DNA from: Hyaloraphidium curvatum
Lineage: Eukaryota; Monoblepharomycota; Hyaloraphidiomycetes; Hyaloraphidiales; Hyaloraphidiaceae
DNA length: 64,000 nucleotides
Assembly: GCA_025558095.1 (NCBI GenBank)
Contig: JAIVFI010000018.1
Span: forward strand, 62,001 to 126,000
Direction of reading: 5' to 3'
The notes under the pieces were generated by a model. The model saw only the letters and a program-made list of their open reading frames with translations. It had not been told where the DNA came from and did no database searches. Position 1 is the first letter of the stretch, and each line of letters opens with the position of its first letter. Shown in pieces: positions 1 to 10,212 of this stretch. The translations under genes and the position numbers were made by a program.

Positions 1-1033
1 TGCCCTCGGGGAACTTGCGCGCGAACGCCGCGCCGGCCTCCACCGCCGCCTCCAGCTGCTCCCGCCTGGTCATGGGGGCGGGATGCTGCGACAGCGGCGG
101 GAAGTCGAAGAACCGCAGCGCGTCCGGCGCCACGGTGGCGTTCAGCTGCAGCCCGGCCTGGGTCCAGCGAATCCAGGCCTGGAAAAAGTGCTCCGCCGGG
201 GAGGGCACGGTGGAGAAGAAGGCCAGGAGGCGGCGGAGTTCCCTCCCGTTCCTGAAGAGCGAGGCGCAGAAGGCGCGGGAGAGGATGACCCACGCGTCGC
301 CGTGCGGCACGGGCACCGCGGGCTCGAAAGGGTAGGGTATCACGCCGTCGTACGGGTACGGGAGGGGGGAGAACTCCATCCCGGGCTGCCAGATGGAGCC
401 GTGGGTCGCGTTTCCCGACAACGCGGGGTCGAGGGAGAGCATCTTCCACCGCAACACCGGGTCCCAGAACGAGACGAAGGAGACGTCCAGGGGTGCGCCG
501 GCGGAGGAGACCGAGGCCTCGGCGAGGGCGGCGGCGAGGTCCCCCGGGAGGAGGAGGGGGTAGCAGTTGCCCGAGAGGTTGACGAAATGCGTCCAGTCGC
601 GCGACCACAGGAGCATGTGCTCGATGGCGTCCACGGTGTTGAGCACCATGGACACGCCGCGGTAGGTGATTTGGGCGGGGGAGAGGAAGCGCACGTTGCC
701 AAACTCGGGGCCGCGCAGCAGGCGGCGGAGCTCGGCGTCGCCGCGTTTGCCGACGGCGTTGGTGTCCAAATGAATGAGGTAGAAGTCCTCCGGGCGGTGG
801 ATCGCGCGGAGCAGCCGCGGCACGAGCGGCAGCGACGCGTTGGATATCTGCAGGAAGTAGGCCACGCGCACTTGGCGGGCGCGCGCGGAGGGCGACGGCG
901 CGGCGTCCGGTGCCGGCGGAGCGTCGGGCGGCCTCTTTCGGCGCGGCTCGTGGAGCGGCCGGAGCAGGAGAAAAGCGAGCACCAAACACACGGCGACGAA
1001 GGCCCGCCGCCGACGGTACCACGGCGGGCGCAT
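1..1033 (-). CDS. Core-2/I-branching-type glycosyltransferase (GT14), C-terminus cut by window edge
   Basis: Reading the minus strand from the ATG at 1033 gives an uninterrupted frame running off the window start. The product begins MRPPWYRRRR, a short basic cytosolic tail, followed by a single hydrophobic anchor (AFVAVCLVLAFLLL). That makes it a type II Golgi-style membrane protein. The lumenal part carries VAYFLQISNAS, EDFYLIHLDTNA, MLLWSRDWTHFVNLSGNCYP and HGDAWVILSRAFC. These match the conserved blocks of the GT14 family (core-2/I-branching GlcNAc-transferases and xylosyltransferases), which lack a DxD motif. From family knowledge it would transfer a sugar from a UDP-sugar to a glycan or glycoprotein acceptor in the secretory pathway. 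Donor and acceptor cannot be read from the sequence. No intron is seen. Confidence 0.8.
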   Translation of the reverse strand, partial: MRPPWYRRRRAFVAVCLVLAFLLLRPLHEPRRKRPPDAPPAPDAAPSPSARARQVRVAYFLQISNASLPLVPRLLRAIHRPEDFYLIHLDTNAVGKRGDAELRRLLRGPEFGNVRFLSPAQITYRGVSMVLNTVDAIEHMLLWSRDWTHFVNLSGNCYPLLLPGDLAAALAEASVSSAGAPLDVSFVSFWDPVLRWKMLSLDPALSGNATHGSIWQPGMEFSPLPYPYDGVIPYPFEPAVPVPHGDAWVILSRAFCASLFRNGRELRRLLAFFSTVPSPAEHFFQAWIRWTQAGLQLNATVAPDALRFFDFPPLSQHPAPMTRREQLEAAVEAGAAFARKFPEG

Positions 1034-1251
1034 TCCGCCGCCCCGCGGACGCCGGGAGCGCCCGCACAAGATCGTGCCCCGCGGCGGGCCCGGACACGGG
1101 GGAGCGGTGTGTGCGGAGTTTTCGTAGGTGGGGCCGGTCGGCCGGCGCGCACAAGTCAACTAACCCCTCCCCTCTTCCCCGAATTCAATGTATATGGCGT
1201 GACGTGATGTATCGGGGTTGGGGGGCGCTCAGCGCCTGTGATAGAGATCTG

Positions 1252-1433
1252 ACGTGATGCGCCTTTGCCCGCGCCTCCCCATTTCCGATCCCGCCCTGGC
1301 CAAAAGCTCCAAGGCGCCGACGATCCATCCGCATCCCTCGTCACGTGGTGCGCCTTTGCCCGCGCCTCCCCATTTCCGATCCCGCCCCGGCCAAAAGCTC
1401 CAAGACGCCGACGATCCATCCGCACCCCTTGTC
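1252..1433. repeat. 91-bp tandem duplication upstream of the GT14 gene
   Basis: Two near-identical 91-bp units lie head to tail at 1252-1342 and 1343-1433, differing by only a few substitutions. Both contain GCGCCTTTGCCCGCGCCTCC and end in a CCATCCGCA(T/C)CCC block. The repeat sits between the stop of the J-domain gene (1505) and the start of the GT14 gene (1033), both on the minus strand, so it lies in the presumed GT14 promoter. The rest of 1034-1504 shows nothing I can name. Confidence 0.9.
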
Positions 1434-1504
1434 ACCTACCCCCACACCCACGACCTTCCCCTTTGTTCGACCCTCTCCGTCCGCCAGCTTGTGCCCTCCG
1501 GCGA

Positions 1505-2358
1505 TCACGCCCCGAACCCCTCCCACTCCCACACCCCTCCCTCCCCCTCGCCCCAATCGTCGTCCGAGTCCTCCTCCGAGGAGCTGCACGCGCCCAGGCT
1601 CCGCCGCACGCGGGCCGCGACGGCTTTGGCGGTCCTGGGCTGCCTGCGGGGCGGGGCGGCGGCCTCCGAGGACGCCGGCGCCCGCCCCGTCCCTCGCGAA
1701 GCGGTGCCGAGCGCCGTCCGGACCTCGGCAAACTCGAACGCCGCGTCCCTCCAACCCCTCGGTCCCACGCCCTCCCTCGCCGCTTCGGAGCTGCTCCACA
1801 CGAACCCCCTTTCCCTCTCCCTCTGCCCGCGGTGCTCCGAGGGATGGTGGAACCCGGAAGAGATGGGTGAGAATGCGTGGCGCAGGGCGTCCCAGGGAGT
1901 CGTCTGCTGCGCGGGGCGCGCAGGGCGGTCCGAGGTCGGGGAGGTGGCTTCTCGCGCGGGGTCGGGAGAGTGGGGGGAGCGGCGGTGCGCGCGGGGCGCG
2001 GAGCGGGCGTCCGAGGGGTGCGGTGCCGGGGGTGCGTCGCGGGAGGGGGCGGGAGCGTCGTCTGTGCGCAACCGAAACGCCATGGGGGGGCACGTCATCG
2101 GTCGCGCCCCATCCCGACGGCCTCGTCCAACCCACCGAGCAGCACCAAAAGCGCCTGATACGCCTCCAAAACCTCCTGAAACGTCGCTTTGCCCCCTCCC
2201 CCCTTCCTGTCCTCCCGCTCCCGGGGGACCCGGTCGGGGTGCAGCTCCCGCGCCAGCCGGAGGTACGCCGCCCTGGCGTCGGCGCGGGTGGCGGTCAGGG
2301 GGAGGCCGAGGGTGGAGAGGCAGGAGGTGAGGGTGGAGCGGGTGGTGGGCTGGTCCAT
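1505..2358 (-). CDS. J-domain (DnaJ-like) co-chaperone, two exons
   Basis: Exon 1 (2358-2136) encodes a compact J domain near the N-terminus. It has the lead LSTLGLPLTATRADARAAYL, the diagnostic HPD tripeptide (RELHPDRVPRE) and helix IV FQEVLEAYQALL. A 74-bp intron (2135-2062, donor GTGGGT, acceptor CACAG) restores the frame of exon 2 (2061-1505), giving about 259 residues. The C-terminal half is low complexity and ends in an acidic/Trp-rich tail (SSSEEDSDDDWGEGEGG). The HPD motif implies stimulation of an Hsp70 ATPase. There is no signal peptide, Gly/Phe region or zinc finger, so it is a class C J-protein of unknown client. The ATG at 2358 is preferred; an in-frame ATG at 2448 would add a non-conserved extension. 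Confidence 0.75.
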
Positions 2359-3209
2359 TTCGGAGCGGGGATGGGGGTTGGGGCAAAGGAGCGTGAGGCG
2401 GAGGAGGCCCCGATGCGCCGCCCGTGTGCCCTCCCCCTCCGCGCTCACTGATCAATCCTTCATAACCCGTGTCCACCATGCACTTCTTCATTCCCGCCAC
2501 TGGCTCCTCTTCGCTACATACAGCACGCCTAGCGCCCCCCTTGTGGCAATAGCCGCCCGCAACCGCCCGGCCTCGAAGCTCCCCCTCCTGCGGCACGGGG
2601 CACCCCCAACGCCCGCGGCGCGCTTCACGACGCGTCCCGCCCAGCGCATCGTGCCGGCCCCAATCGGCTGCCTCCCATCCCAACACCGCGACGGCCGGCC
2701 GGGTTCAGGGTCTCCCGTGTCGTCATCGCTGCCGTTGCGCTGCGCGGGCGGTGGCAACCTGGCCGGCGGCCACCCCCCCCAATTCCCTCCAATCCAATCG
2801 CGGCCCTCCTTCCCGACCAACACCGAAGGGTCCTTCCCCCGGCCCTATTCCGCCGGTAGGGCCGATGAGCAAGAGGCGGGCCGAGCGGCAAGTCGGCAGA
2901 TCCTACCGAACAGGAGTGGGATCGCAGGGACAACACCAGCGGCGCATACCGCGGCGCGCCGGCCATCCCGACCGCTGCGGAGGTTCCTCCTGAGCGTGTC
3001 TCCAAGGAGATCGGGGATGTGCCGTGCGTTCCGGCGTGTTGGGTCCGTCCGATACAGGATCCTTCTTCGGACGGGGCGCAGCACGCGCGGGCACTGCATC
3101 GGCCGTGAGCCAAACCGTCCCTCACCGAGAGCCCGAGAGCGGCAGTCCCTTCGGTCCCTAGCAGGACTCTTCTACCGCCTATCGTCGTGCGCCGGGTGCC
3201 GCTGCCGCG
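2359..3209. other. Intergenic region between divergent genes
   Basis: About 850 bp separate the J-domain gene (minus) from the secreted Ig-like gene (plus). It should hold both promoters. I see no gene, clear repeat or RNA gene; reading frames crossing it look like GC-driven shadows. Confidence 0.5.
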
Positions 3210-4821
3210 ATGGCGATCCCCGTGCTGCTCCTCCTCGCGCTTGTCGCCTCCCCCGCCGTCGCCGGCCGCCCCTCCTGGCGGGCCGACGTCTCCCTCGCCG
3301 CCCTCGGCGGGCCGCGCCCCGTGCCCGGCTCGTCCGCGCTGTGGCGGCAGTGCTCGTCCGTCTCGCTCGCCAACCGCGCCGCCATCGCCGGCCGCTGGGC
3401 GGGCACGCTGCGGCTCGAGGGCGGCAGCCTGGCCTCGTCGTCGGGCGCCGCGCAGCTGGTCCGCCTGCACGGGACCAAGGACACCTACGAAGTCGAGCCC
3501 GCGGAGGGCCGCAACGCATCGGTCGACGCAAACGCCTCGCTCGACCTCCTGAGCTTCTGCGTGGACTACAGGAACGGGTGGGCCGCCAAGCCCGACATCT
3601 CCATCGAGCCCATCGAGGAAGGCTACGTCGAGGTCGCGCCCGACGGGGACGCTGCCTCCGCCGTGGGCGTGCAGGCGCCCTACAAGAAGCTCGTGCGCAG
3701 GCAGGACATGTTCGTCCAGGACTGGTGCGCCAACCCCCCTTGCCCTCCCTTCCCCGCTCACCCGCTCGCCGCGCCCCAGGTCCTCGGGAAGCTGCCGCTG
3801 CCTCAACGCCCTCGCCGCCGCCCTCCCCTCGCCCACCACCTCCCGCGCCGGCCCTACCTCCACCCCCCCGCCGCCGCCCCCGCCTCCGAGCGGCGGCGGC
3901 GGCACCCCCGCCTCCGAAGCCGCCGTCCTCGACTCGGTCTCGGCGCAGGCCGCATTCTCCGCCGATCGCACCGCCGAGCTCGGCGACAGGGACACGGCGC
4001 TCCTCTCGGGCCGCACCGAGCTCGGCGCCGGCGCGGTGGTCTGCTTCGTCCTCCGCACGGAAAAGGCCGAGACGTGGTACGGCACCGCCGTCGCCTCGGA
4101 AAAGGGCGCCTTCTCCTTCCTCACGGGCGCGCTGCCCGAGGGGGACAGCGAGGTGGTCGTGGTCACGGAGAAGGGCAAGTCGGAGGGGTACAAACTCTCG
4201 GTCAAGGCGGCGCCGGATCCGAGGAAGAGGCTGCCCGCGCTGGTCTCGGTCTCGGGGCGGCAGGTGGAGGGGGCAAAGGAGGGCGTCGTCGTCCCTCCCG
4301 GCGCCGTGCTCGTCGGCACCGGCCCGCTCGGAAGCAAGGTCGAGGTGCAGGTGGACGGCAAACCCGTTGGCGTGGTCTCCCTGGACCGCGACGGCGGGTT
4401 CGTGTTCGACGACCCCGAGGCGTTCGCGCGGGAGGGCGAGTACAAGGTCACCCTCATCGCCGACACGGGCGAGTCGGAGGGGTACCGCGTGGTGGTCAAG
4501 GAGGCCGAGCTCGAGAAGGCGATCCCGCCGTACCTGCTCTCCGTCTCGGGGTACGCGGCGGTGGCGGGGGTCAGCCCCGTGTCGGAGGACAAGGTCGAGG
4601 TCGAGGGGGTCGCCGAGTCGCGCGGCGGCAGCGCCGGCAGGGTGGTCGTGTACCGCGTGCCCGCGCCCGGCAAGGCGCCCGAGGAGTGGGGTGCAGCCGC
4701 GACGGAGGAGAAGACGGGGAGGTTCAGGCTGGCGGTGGACACGTCGGGGGAGGCGGTGGGGTACCTGTTCAGGGGCGAAGGGGGGACAGGGGCGCACCAC
4801 TTTGTCAGGAGGGCGGAGTAG
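3210..4821 (+). CDS. Secreted protein with three Ig-like/Big-type beta-sandwich repeats
   Basis: The start at 3210 opens a clear signal peptide (MAIPVLLLLALVASPAVAG). The N-terminal 170 residues are unrecognised and contain Cys in WRQCSSVS and SFCVDY. A 55-bp intron (3725-3779, GTGCGC...CCCAG) joins QDW to SSGSCRCLNALAAA. A Pro/Gly-rich linker follows, then three repeated modules of roughly 85 residues. Each begins with an SG(R/Y) lead and modules 1 and 2 end in a shared SEGY(K/R) strand: SGRTELGAGA, SGRQVEGAKE and SGYAAVAGVS. The repeats resemble bacterial Ig-like or carboxypeptidase-regulatory folds. Inferred role: extracellular or cell-surface structural protein. No GPI signal or catalytic motif is visible, and the family is not recognised with certainty. 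Confidence 0.65.
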
Positions 4822-5160
4822 CCTGGGGACGGGGGACTACAGCCGTTGGACGGCCATGTATGTATGCACCGCTATCGCATTGCCTTGTCTGTTTTCGCGG
4901 ATGCCTTCGCTCCCTGCCCTTCGGGAGATAGTCCGCGACGGCCGTTCACGACACCGCGCGAGCGTCCGCATCCCCGTCCGACGGCCCCGAGAACCCACGT
5001 GGATGCCGCAGTGGGCTGAAGGCGATGATCAGCTGCCGGCCATCGGCGGCAAAGTGAGCCGGGCCCCGTCACGACGGTGTATGGAAGCGCGGAACATTCC
5101 CGGATCGCATGGCTGACGCGCTCCTTCCCCGCGACTTCCAAATCCCCTTGCCCGCCCACG
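4822..5160. other. Intergenic region
   Basis: About 340 bp between two plus-strand genes. I see no gene or repeat; it presumably holds the terminator of the Ig-like gene and the thioesterase promoter. Confidence 0.5.
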
Positions 5161-6252
5161 ATGCCCTCCACGCCGAGCCTCTTCGACCGCCTCACGGCGG
5201 TTACCCGCACGTCCCCCCGCGCGGCCCCCTCGGCCGAGTCGGTCTACCGCGCCAAGGTCGACCCGGAATGGGTCTCGGTGTTCGGCGCGGTGCCGGGCGC
5301 GGTGCTGCTCTCGCTCATTGTCCGCGCTTTGATGGACCACTTCAACGGCGCCGGGGCGGACGAGGGAATTGGAGCGAAGATCAGGCCGGCGGATATGGGT
5401 GTCGAGTACCTGTCGAGCCCGCCGAGGGGCGCGGAGCTGGAGATTACGATCCGCCCGACAAAGGTGGGCCGTTACGGACCTGCATTCCTGGAATGGACCG
5501 CCGATTGCCAATGGTTTCAGATTGGCGGCGCCCTTTCCTTCGCCCGCGTCGAGGTGCGCTCCGCAGCCCCACCTCACGCCTTGCACACCACGGCCACCGC
5601 GCTCCTCGCCGCCCTCCCCGCAATCCCGCGCCCGGGGGAGCTCCTCGGCCTCCCGCACGCCGCGTCGGTCGCGGAACTCGCGCTGCCGGACCACCCGGGT
5701 CCTCCGACCGGCGAGCGTCACACGGCCATCAGGGTGATGGAGCGGGCCGCGGTGGTGCCGGGCGGCCACGGGTACTTCCGCCACTTCGAGTGCCTCGAGC
5801 CCGCCGGCGGCAACCGGGGCATCCATGAAACCTCCCATCCCCTGTTGGGCGACGACCCCAAGTTCGTCCGCTTCGCCGGGTTCGAAGGGCCCCTCACCTG
5901 GCCCATGCTCGCCTTTTTCGCGGACCACATCTTCTCCACCGAGGAGTGGATACAGGTCGGCGCGCCGCAGCTCAAGCCGGGATCGCCCGTCGCGCGGTTC
6001 TCGTCCACGGCGACGCTCAGGGTGACCTTCTTCCGGCTGCCCGATCCCTCCGAGGGGCCGTGGATCAGGCAGCAGCAGACGATCACCGTGCGGAGCGGAA
6101 AGCTTAGCGAGTTTCAGACCGTGTGGGTGTTTCCGGCCGCGAGCTGGGGTGGCACGGAGCTGACCCGCTCCGGCAGCGTGTGGCCAAAGAGCGGCGGGAT
6201 CCCGTTGCTGATCGGAAGGCAGCTGCTCTACTGGGTCGACAAGAAGCTGTGA
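5161..6252 (+). CDS. Acyl-CoA thioesterase-like protein (fungal 4HBT_3 double hotdog)
   Basis: A single-exon frame of 363 residues starts MPSTPSLFDRLTAV. The order SLFDRLTAV, DPEWVSVFGAVPGAVLLSLI, FLEWTADCQWFQIGGALSFA fits the N-terminal hotdog of the fungal thioesterase-like family (PF13622 type). FEGPLTWPMLAFFADHIFS, LRVTFFRLPDPSEGPW and a final region give the second hotdog. Family members hydrolyse acyl-CoA thioesters, usually as dimers of double hotdogs. Substrate chain length is not predictable here. No signal or peroxisomal targeting motif is obvious (C-terminus WVDKKL). An upstream in-frame ATG at 5077 adds a non-conserved extension, so 5161 is chosen. The gene converges on the GMC gene across the small inverted-repeat element. 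Confidence 0.75.
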   Translation: MPSTPSLFDRLTAVTRTSPRAAPSAESVYRAKVDPEWVSVFGAVPGAVLLSLIVRALMDHFNGAGADEGIGAKIRPADMGVEYLSSPPRGAELEITIRPTKVGRYGPAFLEWTADCQWFQIGGALSFARVEVRSAAPPHALHTTATALLAALPAIPRPGELLGLPHAASVAELALPDHPGPPTGERHTAIRVMERAAVVPGGHGYFRHFECLEPAGGNRGIHETSHPLLGDDPKFVRFAGFEGPLTWPMLAFFADHIFSTEEWIQVGAPQLKPGSPVARFSSTATLRVTFFRLPDPSEGPWIRQQQTITVRSGKLSEFQTVWVFPAASWGGTELTRSGSVWPKSGGIPLLIGRQLLYWVDKKL

Positions 6253-6346
6253 TCCGGCTCCGCTCCATGAGTTGGTTAGCAAGACCTCGGAGAGGACTGT
6301 AGTGTGGGTAGTAAGCCGACGGTTATCGTCCACGGTCACCTTCTCG

Positions 6347-6455
6347 ATAAAGAGGGCCCCCTGCGCGCCCCTAAAAGCAGGCGGCTCCTAAACGTCCATA
6401 AGCGTTCCTAAAATGTCCTAAGCGGATTTAGGGGCGCGCAGGGGGCCCTATAAAG
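6347..6455. mobile_element. 97-bp MITE-like element with 23-bp perfect terminal inverted repeats and 6-bp target-site duplication
   Basis: A left arm at 6353-6375 (starts AGGGCCCCCTGC, ends CCCCTAAA) is the exact reverse complement of the right arm at 6427-6449. They are separated by a 51-bp interior carrying repeated TCCTAA motifs. The hexamer ATAAAG directly abuts both ends (6347-6352 and 6450-6455), as expected of a target-site duplication. There is no coding capacity. It sits between the convergent thioesterase and GMC genes. A simple hairpin terminator would not explain the flanking direct repeat. The superfamily cannot be assigned from one copy. Confidence 0.75.
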
Positions 6456-6519
6456 CATGCTTCCAATGGTCAATACATAAGATACTCCGACATCCGCGTC
6501 GCCTTTTCTCCGCAAAGCC

Positions 6520-9231
6520 TCACTTGGCCATGCCGTTGTCCTCCTTGATGATATCCGCAGCCTGGGAAAGGAAGGTCAGCCAACGCGCGCGACCCGCGCC
6601 AGAGAACCCCGCCGACCTTCTCCGCGACGGCGTACACAGGTGCGTTGGTGTTTCCCATTACGATGTCCGGGAAGCAGCTCGCGTCGACGACCCGGAGGTG
6701 CTTGATCCCGCGGACCTTCAGGCTGAGGTCCAGCACGGCGTTCTTGTCGCCGTCGGGGCCCATTCTGCAGGTAGACACTGTGCGCGGGGATGATCAGACG
6801 AAGCCATTGCCGAGCAGACGAGATGCAGACGTACCAGGGTGGTACACGGTGATGGCCTTGCGCCGCACGAGCTCGCGGAGGTACTCGTCGCTCTCCGGGG
6901 GCGCCTGCACGAACGAGCGCGCGGTGAGCCGGATCGATCCCGCCGCCGCCGCCGACCGCGGACCCACCTTGATCTCCTCGTCCAGAATCTCGTGCAGTGT
7001 CAGCGACTTGAGCGGCTCCGAGGCAGCCACCTTGCGCGTCATCTTGAGGCCGCGGACCAGGGCTTCCTCGTCGTCGGGGTGGGCGAGGTAGTTGGGCTCG
7101 ATGAGGGGGTACTCGAAGGGGTCGGAGGATTTGAGGGAGAGGTGGCCGGCACTCTTGGGGTTCAGCATCACCGGCGTGAGGGTGTAAGCGTACGGGTATT
7201 TGCCCTTGGGGTCGAGGGGTTCGACTGTCGGGCGGGGTGACGATTAGCAGGCTGACAATCCCGCAGAAGGCAAGAAGCGCGCACTGTTGCCCGTGGCCTT
7301 GATGTCGGCAAACACATTTTTCGGCCCCCTGCGCCGAGGGTCCGTTAAGCAAGGCAGCAGCATCGCATGCGGTCCAGACCCACGAGTAGTACGTCGGCAT
7401 CCCGTAGAACTGCAGATCCGGCTTGCTCTTCTTCGTGTCCAGCCCGGAGTCGGCGTGCGCGATGATTTGGTGCTGCGGACCGGGATCAGGATGGGCGCCG
7501 ACAGCTCCCCGAGCGAGCTCACCGGAATGTACGCCAGGAAGCCCTTCTGGCTCCACAGGTTGCTATACACGGTCGAGAGCAGGTAGCTGTAGTCGAGCTC
7601 GTACATGGAGAACGGCCCTGGAGTCTGACGCGTGAGAAGAGAACCTGACGTCCGCGACCCCGGATTGAGCCCACCCTTATTCGTGGCGAAGCAGTGGTAA
7701 ACGAACAAGTGGTCTTTGAGGTTGCGGCCGACGGCGGGGATGTCGACGAGCGGCTTGATGCCGACCTTCTGCAGATCTTTCGCCGGACCGATACCCTGAC
7801 GAGCGGCAACAATCGTCAGATGCAGTTCGCGCTTCCCGGCGAAATCGTTGGCAGCCCACCGAAAGCATCAGCAGCCAGGGGCTGTTGATTGCGCCGCCCG
7901 AGAGGATGACCTCCTTCTTCGCCTTCACGACCTGGTCCGGCGCGTTCTTCATCTCGGCCGTCGTGTAGCCCTGGCGGAGCTGCACGCCCGTCGCGGTCTT
8001 GGTGGCCTCGTCGACGAGGATCTTGGTCGCGTGGGAGTTCTGAAGCGAGTGATCAGTGGGTTTCAGAACCGGAGAAAAGGGCGAATCGCGCAAGGACGCA
8101 CGGTGGCGATCGTCAGGTTCTTGCGGTTTATGGCACCTGAGGTGGTCGGGCACAATGAGTCCCCGGGTTCCAGCTCCACTGCCGCCAGCCAAGCACGTAC
8201 CCGTCTTCTGGAGGAACGCCCGGTACGCGTCGTCCCTGATCCCCTTGTCCACCGTGTGCTGCACCGGCGCCACACCCCGAAGCTCTCCTCCGTTGTAGTC
8301 CTCCGTGGCCTTTTCGATCCCGGCGTTGAGGAAAGACTTGTAGATGATGCCGTTCCAGGGGTGGAGGTTCTTCTCGACCTGCTCGGGCGTGAAGTAGGTG
8401 ACGGAGAGCGGGCCCGAGGTGCCGTGATTCGGGAGGGTGACGGGCTTCCCGTCGTCGTCCTGGAGCCTCTCGCTCTTCATGAAGTATGGCAAGAGCGACT
8501 TGTAATCCCAACCCTTGCAGCCCCACTTGGTGGCCCATTCCTGGCAAGAAACGCCCTCAGCGACTTCCCCGAGATGGAATTCGTCGTTGGAGCCTCACAT
8601 CGTAGTCCTGGGGGGCACACCTGACATACATCGCAGCGTTGATCGAAGAGCTGCCGCCGAGACCCTTTCCCCGGGGCTGGGAGTCTCCATGTGAGCGCCA
8701 AGACCTCCATGCCCTGCAGCAGCACACACCCAGAAGTGAACGCGGTCCGCAGTCGTCTTCTGCGGCGTGGTCCGGAACGACCAGTCGAACACGCTGTTCT
8801 GGAGGTTCGCGACACGCCTGCGGGTCCGCGGGGTGAGACACGCCGTTCCTCCAGGGCTGAAACCGGCCCCCACATCATCCTGTGAATGTCGAACGTGTCA
8901 TTGCTCTGTCCCGCTTCGAGCAGCAGGACGGAAACGTTGGGGTCCTGACGGGCGGCCAAAGTCAGTTCGGAGCCGCATTCCGCCCCGCGGCGCCGCTCAC
9001 CTCCGAAAGACGCGACGCCAGAACGCATCCCGCCGAGCCGGCTCCGACAATGACAACTGGAACGGGGAGGACTCACTCAGGATCCGTGGCGTCGACAACG
9101 AGACGCGTCCACCGACAGTCATATTCCTGCCCGTCCACCTTCTTCAGCCCGGAGCCCCAGAGCCCGAACGCGGCAAGCGCAGTGCCGGCACCTCCGGTGC
9201 CGAAGAACAGGGCGCGCAATCGGCCGGCCAT
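6520..9231 (-). CDS. GMC-family flavin oxidoreductase (choline dehydrogenase-like), multi-exon
   Basis: The start at 9231 gives MAGRLRALFFGTGG, a hydrophobic N-terminal anchor or signal, then VDGQEYD. A 60-bp intron (9116-9057) fuses this to FVIVGAGSAGCVLASRLSE, the FAD-binding GxGxxG motif. Downstream exons carry LLLEAGQSNDT, the GMC signature GKGLGGSSSINAA, GGAINSPWLL and SAGHLSLKSSDPFEYP. At the C-terminus HPVSTCRMGPDGD and DASCFPDIVMGNTNAP hold the catalytic His and Asn. The last intron splits EK|AADIIKEDNGMAK. Family members oxidise alcohols, sugars or choline with FAD. The substrate is unknown. Several short introns, some multiples of three, break the gene, so the internal exon edges that I did not trace are approximate. 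Confidence 0.85.
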
Positions 9232-9690
9232 TGCTGCGCGCGAGTTCTCGCCCAGTGAGTCAAAAGGGTCGTTGCCCGGGTCAACAACCAATGTCCGACT
9301 CGGCACCGCCTCACCGACTCACTCGTCACCCGCTAACTCGAAGTGCACCCGGCCATCGAAAAGCAGGTAGCAGCGGTGTCATCATCCTTTACCTTCGGCT
9401 CCGTTCGAACGTTTCAACTGGATACGGCTACAGCGTTGCTCGCGGCCTCACCCTGGAAGCTAGAAGACGAAGAAGAAGCCTGCCCTGCGACCTACACATC
9501 CCAGCGCGGGACTCATCCATCATGAGCACCCTTCGGATGCTACACGCATAGGGCCGGGCCGCCGCGAGCCCTCGAATCCAGGCACCGCGGCAAGCCCTTG
9601 CCCCCCAAAGTCCGCGGTTTCCGAAGACGCGACCGGCACTCCGTGTTTCCCTCCAGCTGCCTTTTCCTTGTGCGCGCCCGCACCAGAACA
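9232..9690. other. Divergent promoter region
   Basis: About 460 bp separate the minus-strand GMC start from the plus-strand DUF1304 gene. No gene, repeat or RNA gene was recognised. Confidence 0.5.
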
Positions 9691-10059
9691 ATGCTCCACC
9701 CCGTCTCCTCCGTCCTCGTCGGCCTCGTGGGCCTCGAGCACGCATATATCTTGTACTTGGAGATGTTCGCGTGGACGCGTCCCCGCACCCTCAAGATCTT
9801 CGGCACGAGTCCGGACCTCGCCGCGCGTACCGGTTCCATGGCCGCCAACCAGGGCCTGTACAACGGATTCCTGGCCGCGGGGCTCTTCTGGAGCATTCTG
9901 CACCCCAACAAGGACTTTGGCCGGCAGCTGGCGTGGTTCTTCTGCGGGTGCGTGGGGGTCGCGGCGGTCTACGGGGCGGCGACGGTCAAAGCGAGTATTC
10001 TGAGGCTGCAGGGAGGACCGGCGGCGCTGGCGATGGTCTCGCTGCTGCTGCTGAAGTGA
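9691..10059 (+). CDS. DUF1304 family small membrane protein
   Basis: A 122-residue single exon begins MLHPVSSVLVGLVGLEHAYI. It contains LYLEMFAWTRPRTLKIFG, GSMAANQGLYNGFLAAGLFW and a C-terminal hydrophobic stretch (LAMVSLLLLK), with about four membrane helices. The pattern of an early E-H pair, EMFxW and NQGLYNGFLAAGL is the DUF1304 hallmark (PF06993). Bacterial and fungal homologues are uncharacterised integral membrane proteins, so no reaction is proposed. An in-frame ATG at 9598 would add an Arg-rich extension unlike the family and is not used. Confidence 0.85.
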   Translation: MLHPVSSVLVGLVGLEHAYILYLEMFAWTRPRTLKIFGTSPDLAARTGSMAANQGLYNGFLAAGLFWSILHPNKDFGRQLAWFFCGCVGVAAVYGAATVKASILRLQGGPAALAMVSLLLLK

Positions 10060-10212
10060 GAGCCAGTCGGACAGCGCTGGCATTGCGTCTCGCGGTTTAC
10101 GTGAGGGAGCAACGGACGATCTGGTGGAATGGTATGGATAAGCCGACAGGCAGTATTCGACTTTGTATCTTGTTCCGGGGACAGAGAATCGTGAAACACG
10201 GCTTCGCGTCGG

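Noticed and set aside
2625-4742. A 705-codon minus-strand open frame opposite the secreted Ig-like gene
   Set aside because: It is antisense to a gene with signal peptide, repeats and a valid intron; its Ser/Thr/Pro-rich product mirrors high-GC codons of the real strand and shows no domain.
6353-6449. Telomere-like CCCTAAA/TTTAGGG strings at the inner ends of the inverted arms
   Set aside because: Only one unit per arm and no tandem run; better explained as part of the element's terminal repeats.
6353-6449. Inverted repeat as a transcription terminator hairpin
   Set aside because: Fungal RNA polymerase II does not use such hairpins, and the ATAAAG direct repeats at both ends point to insertion.
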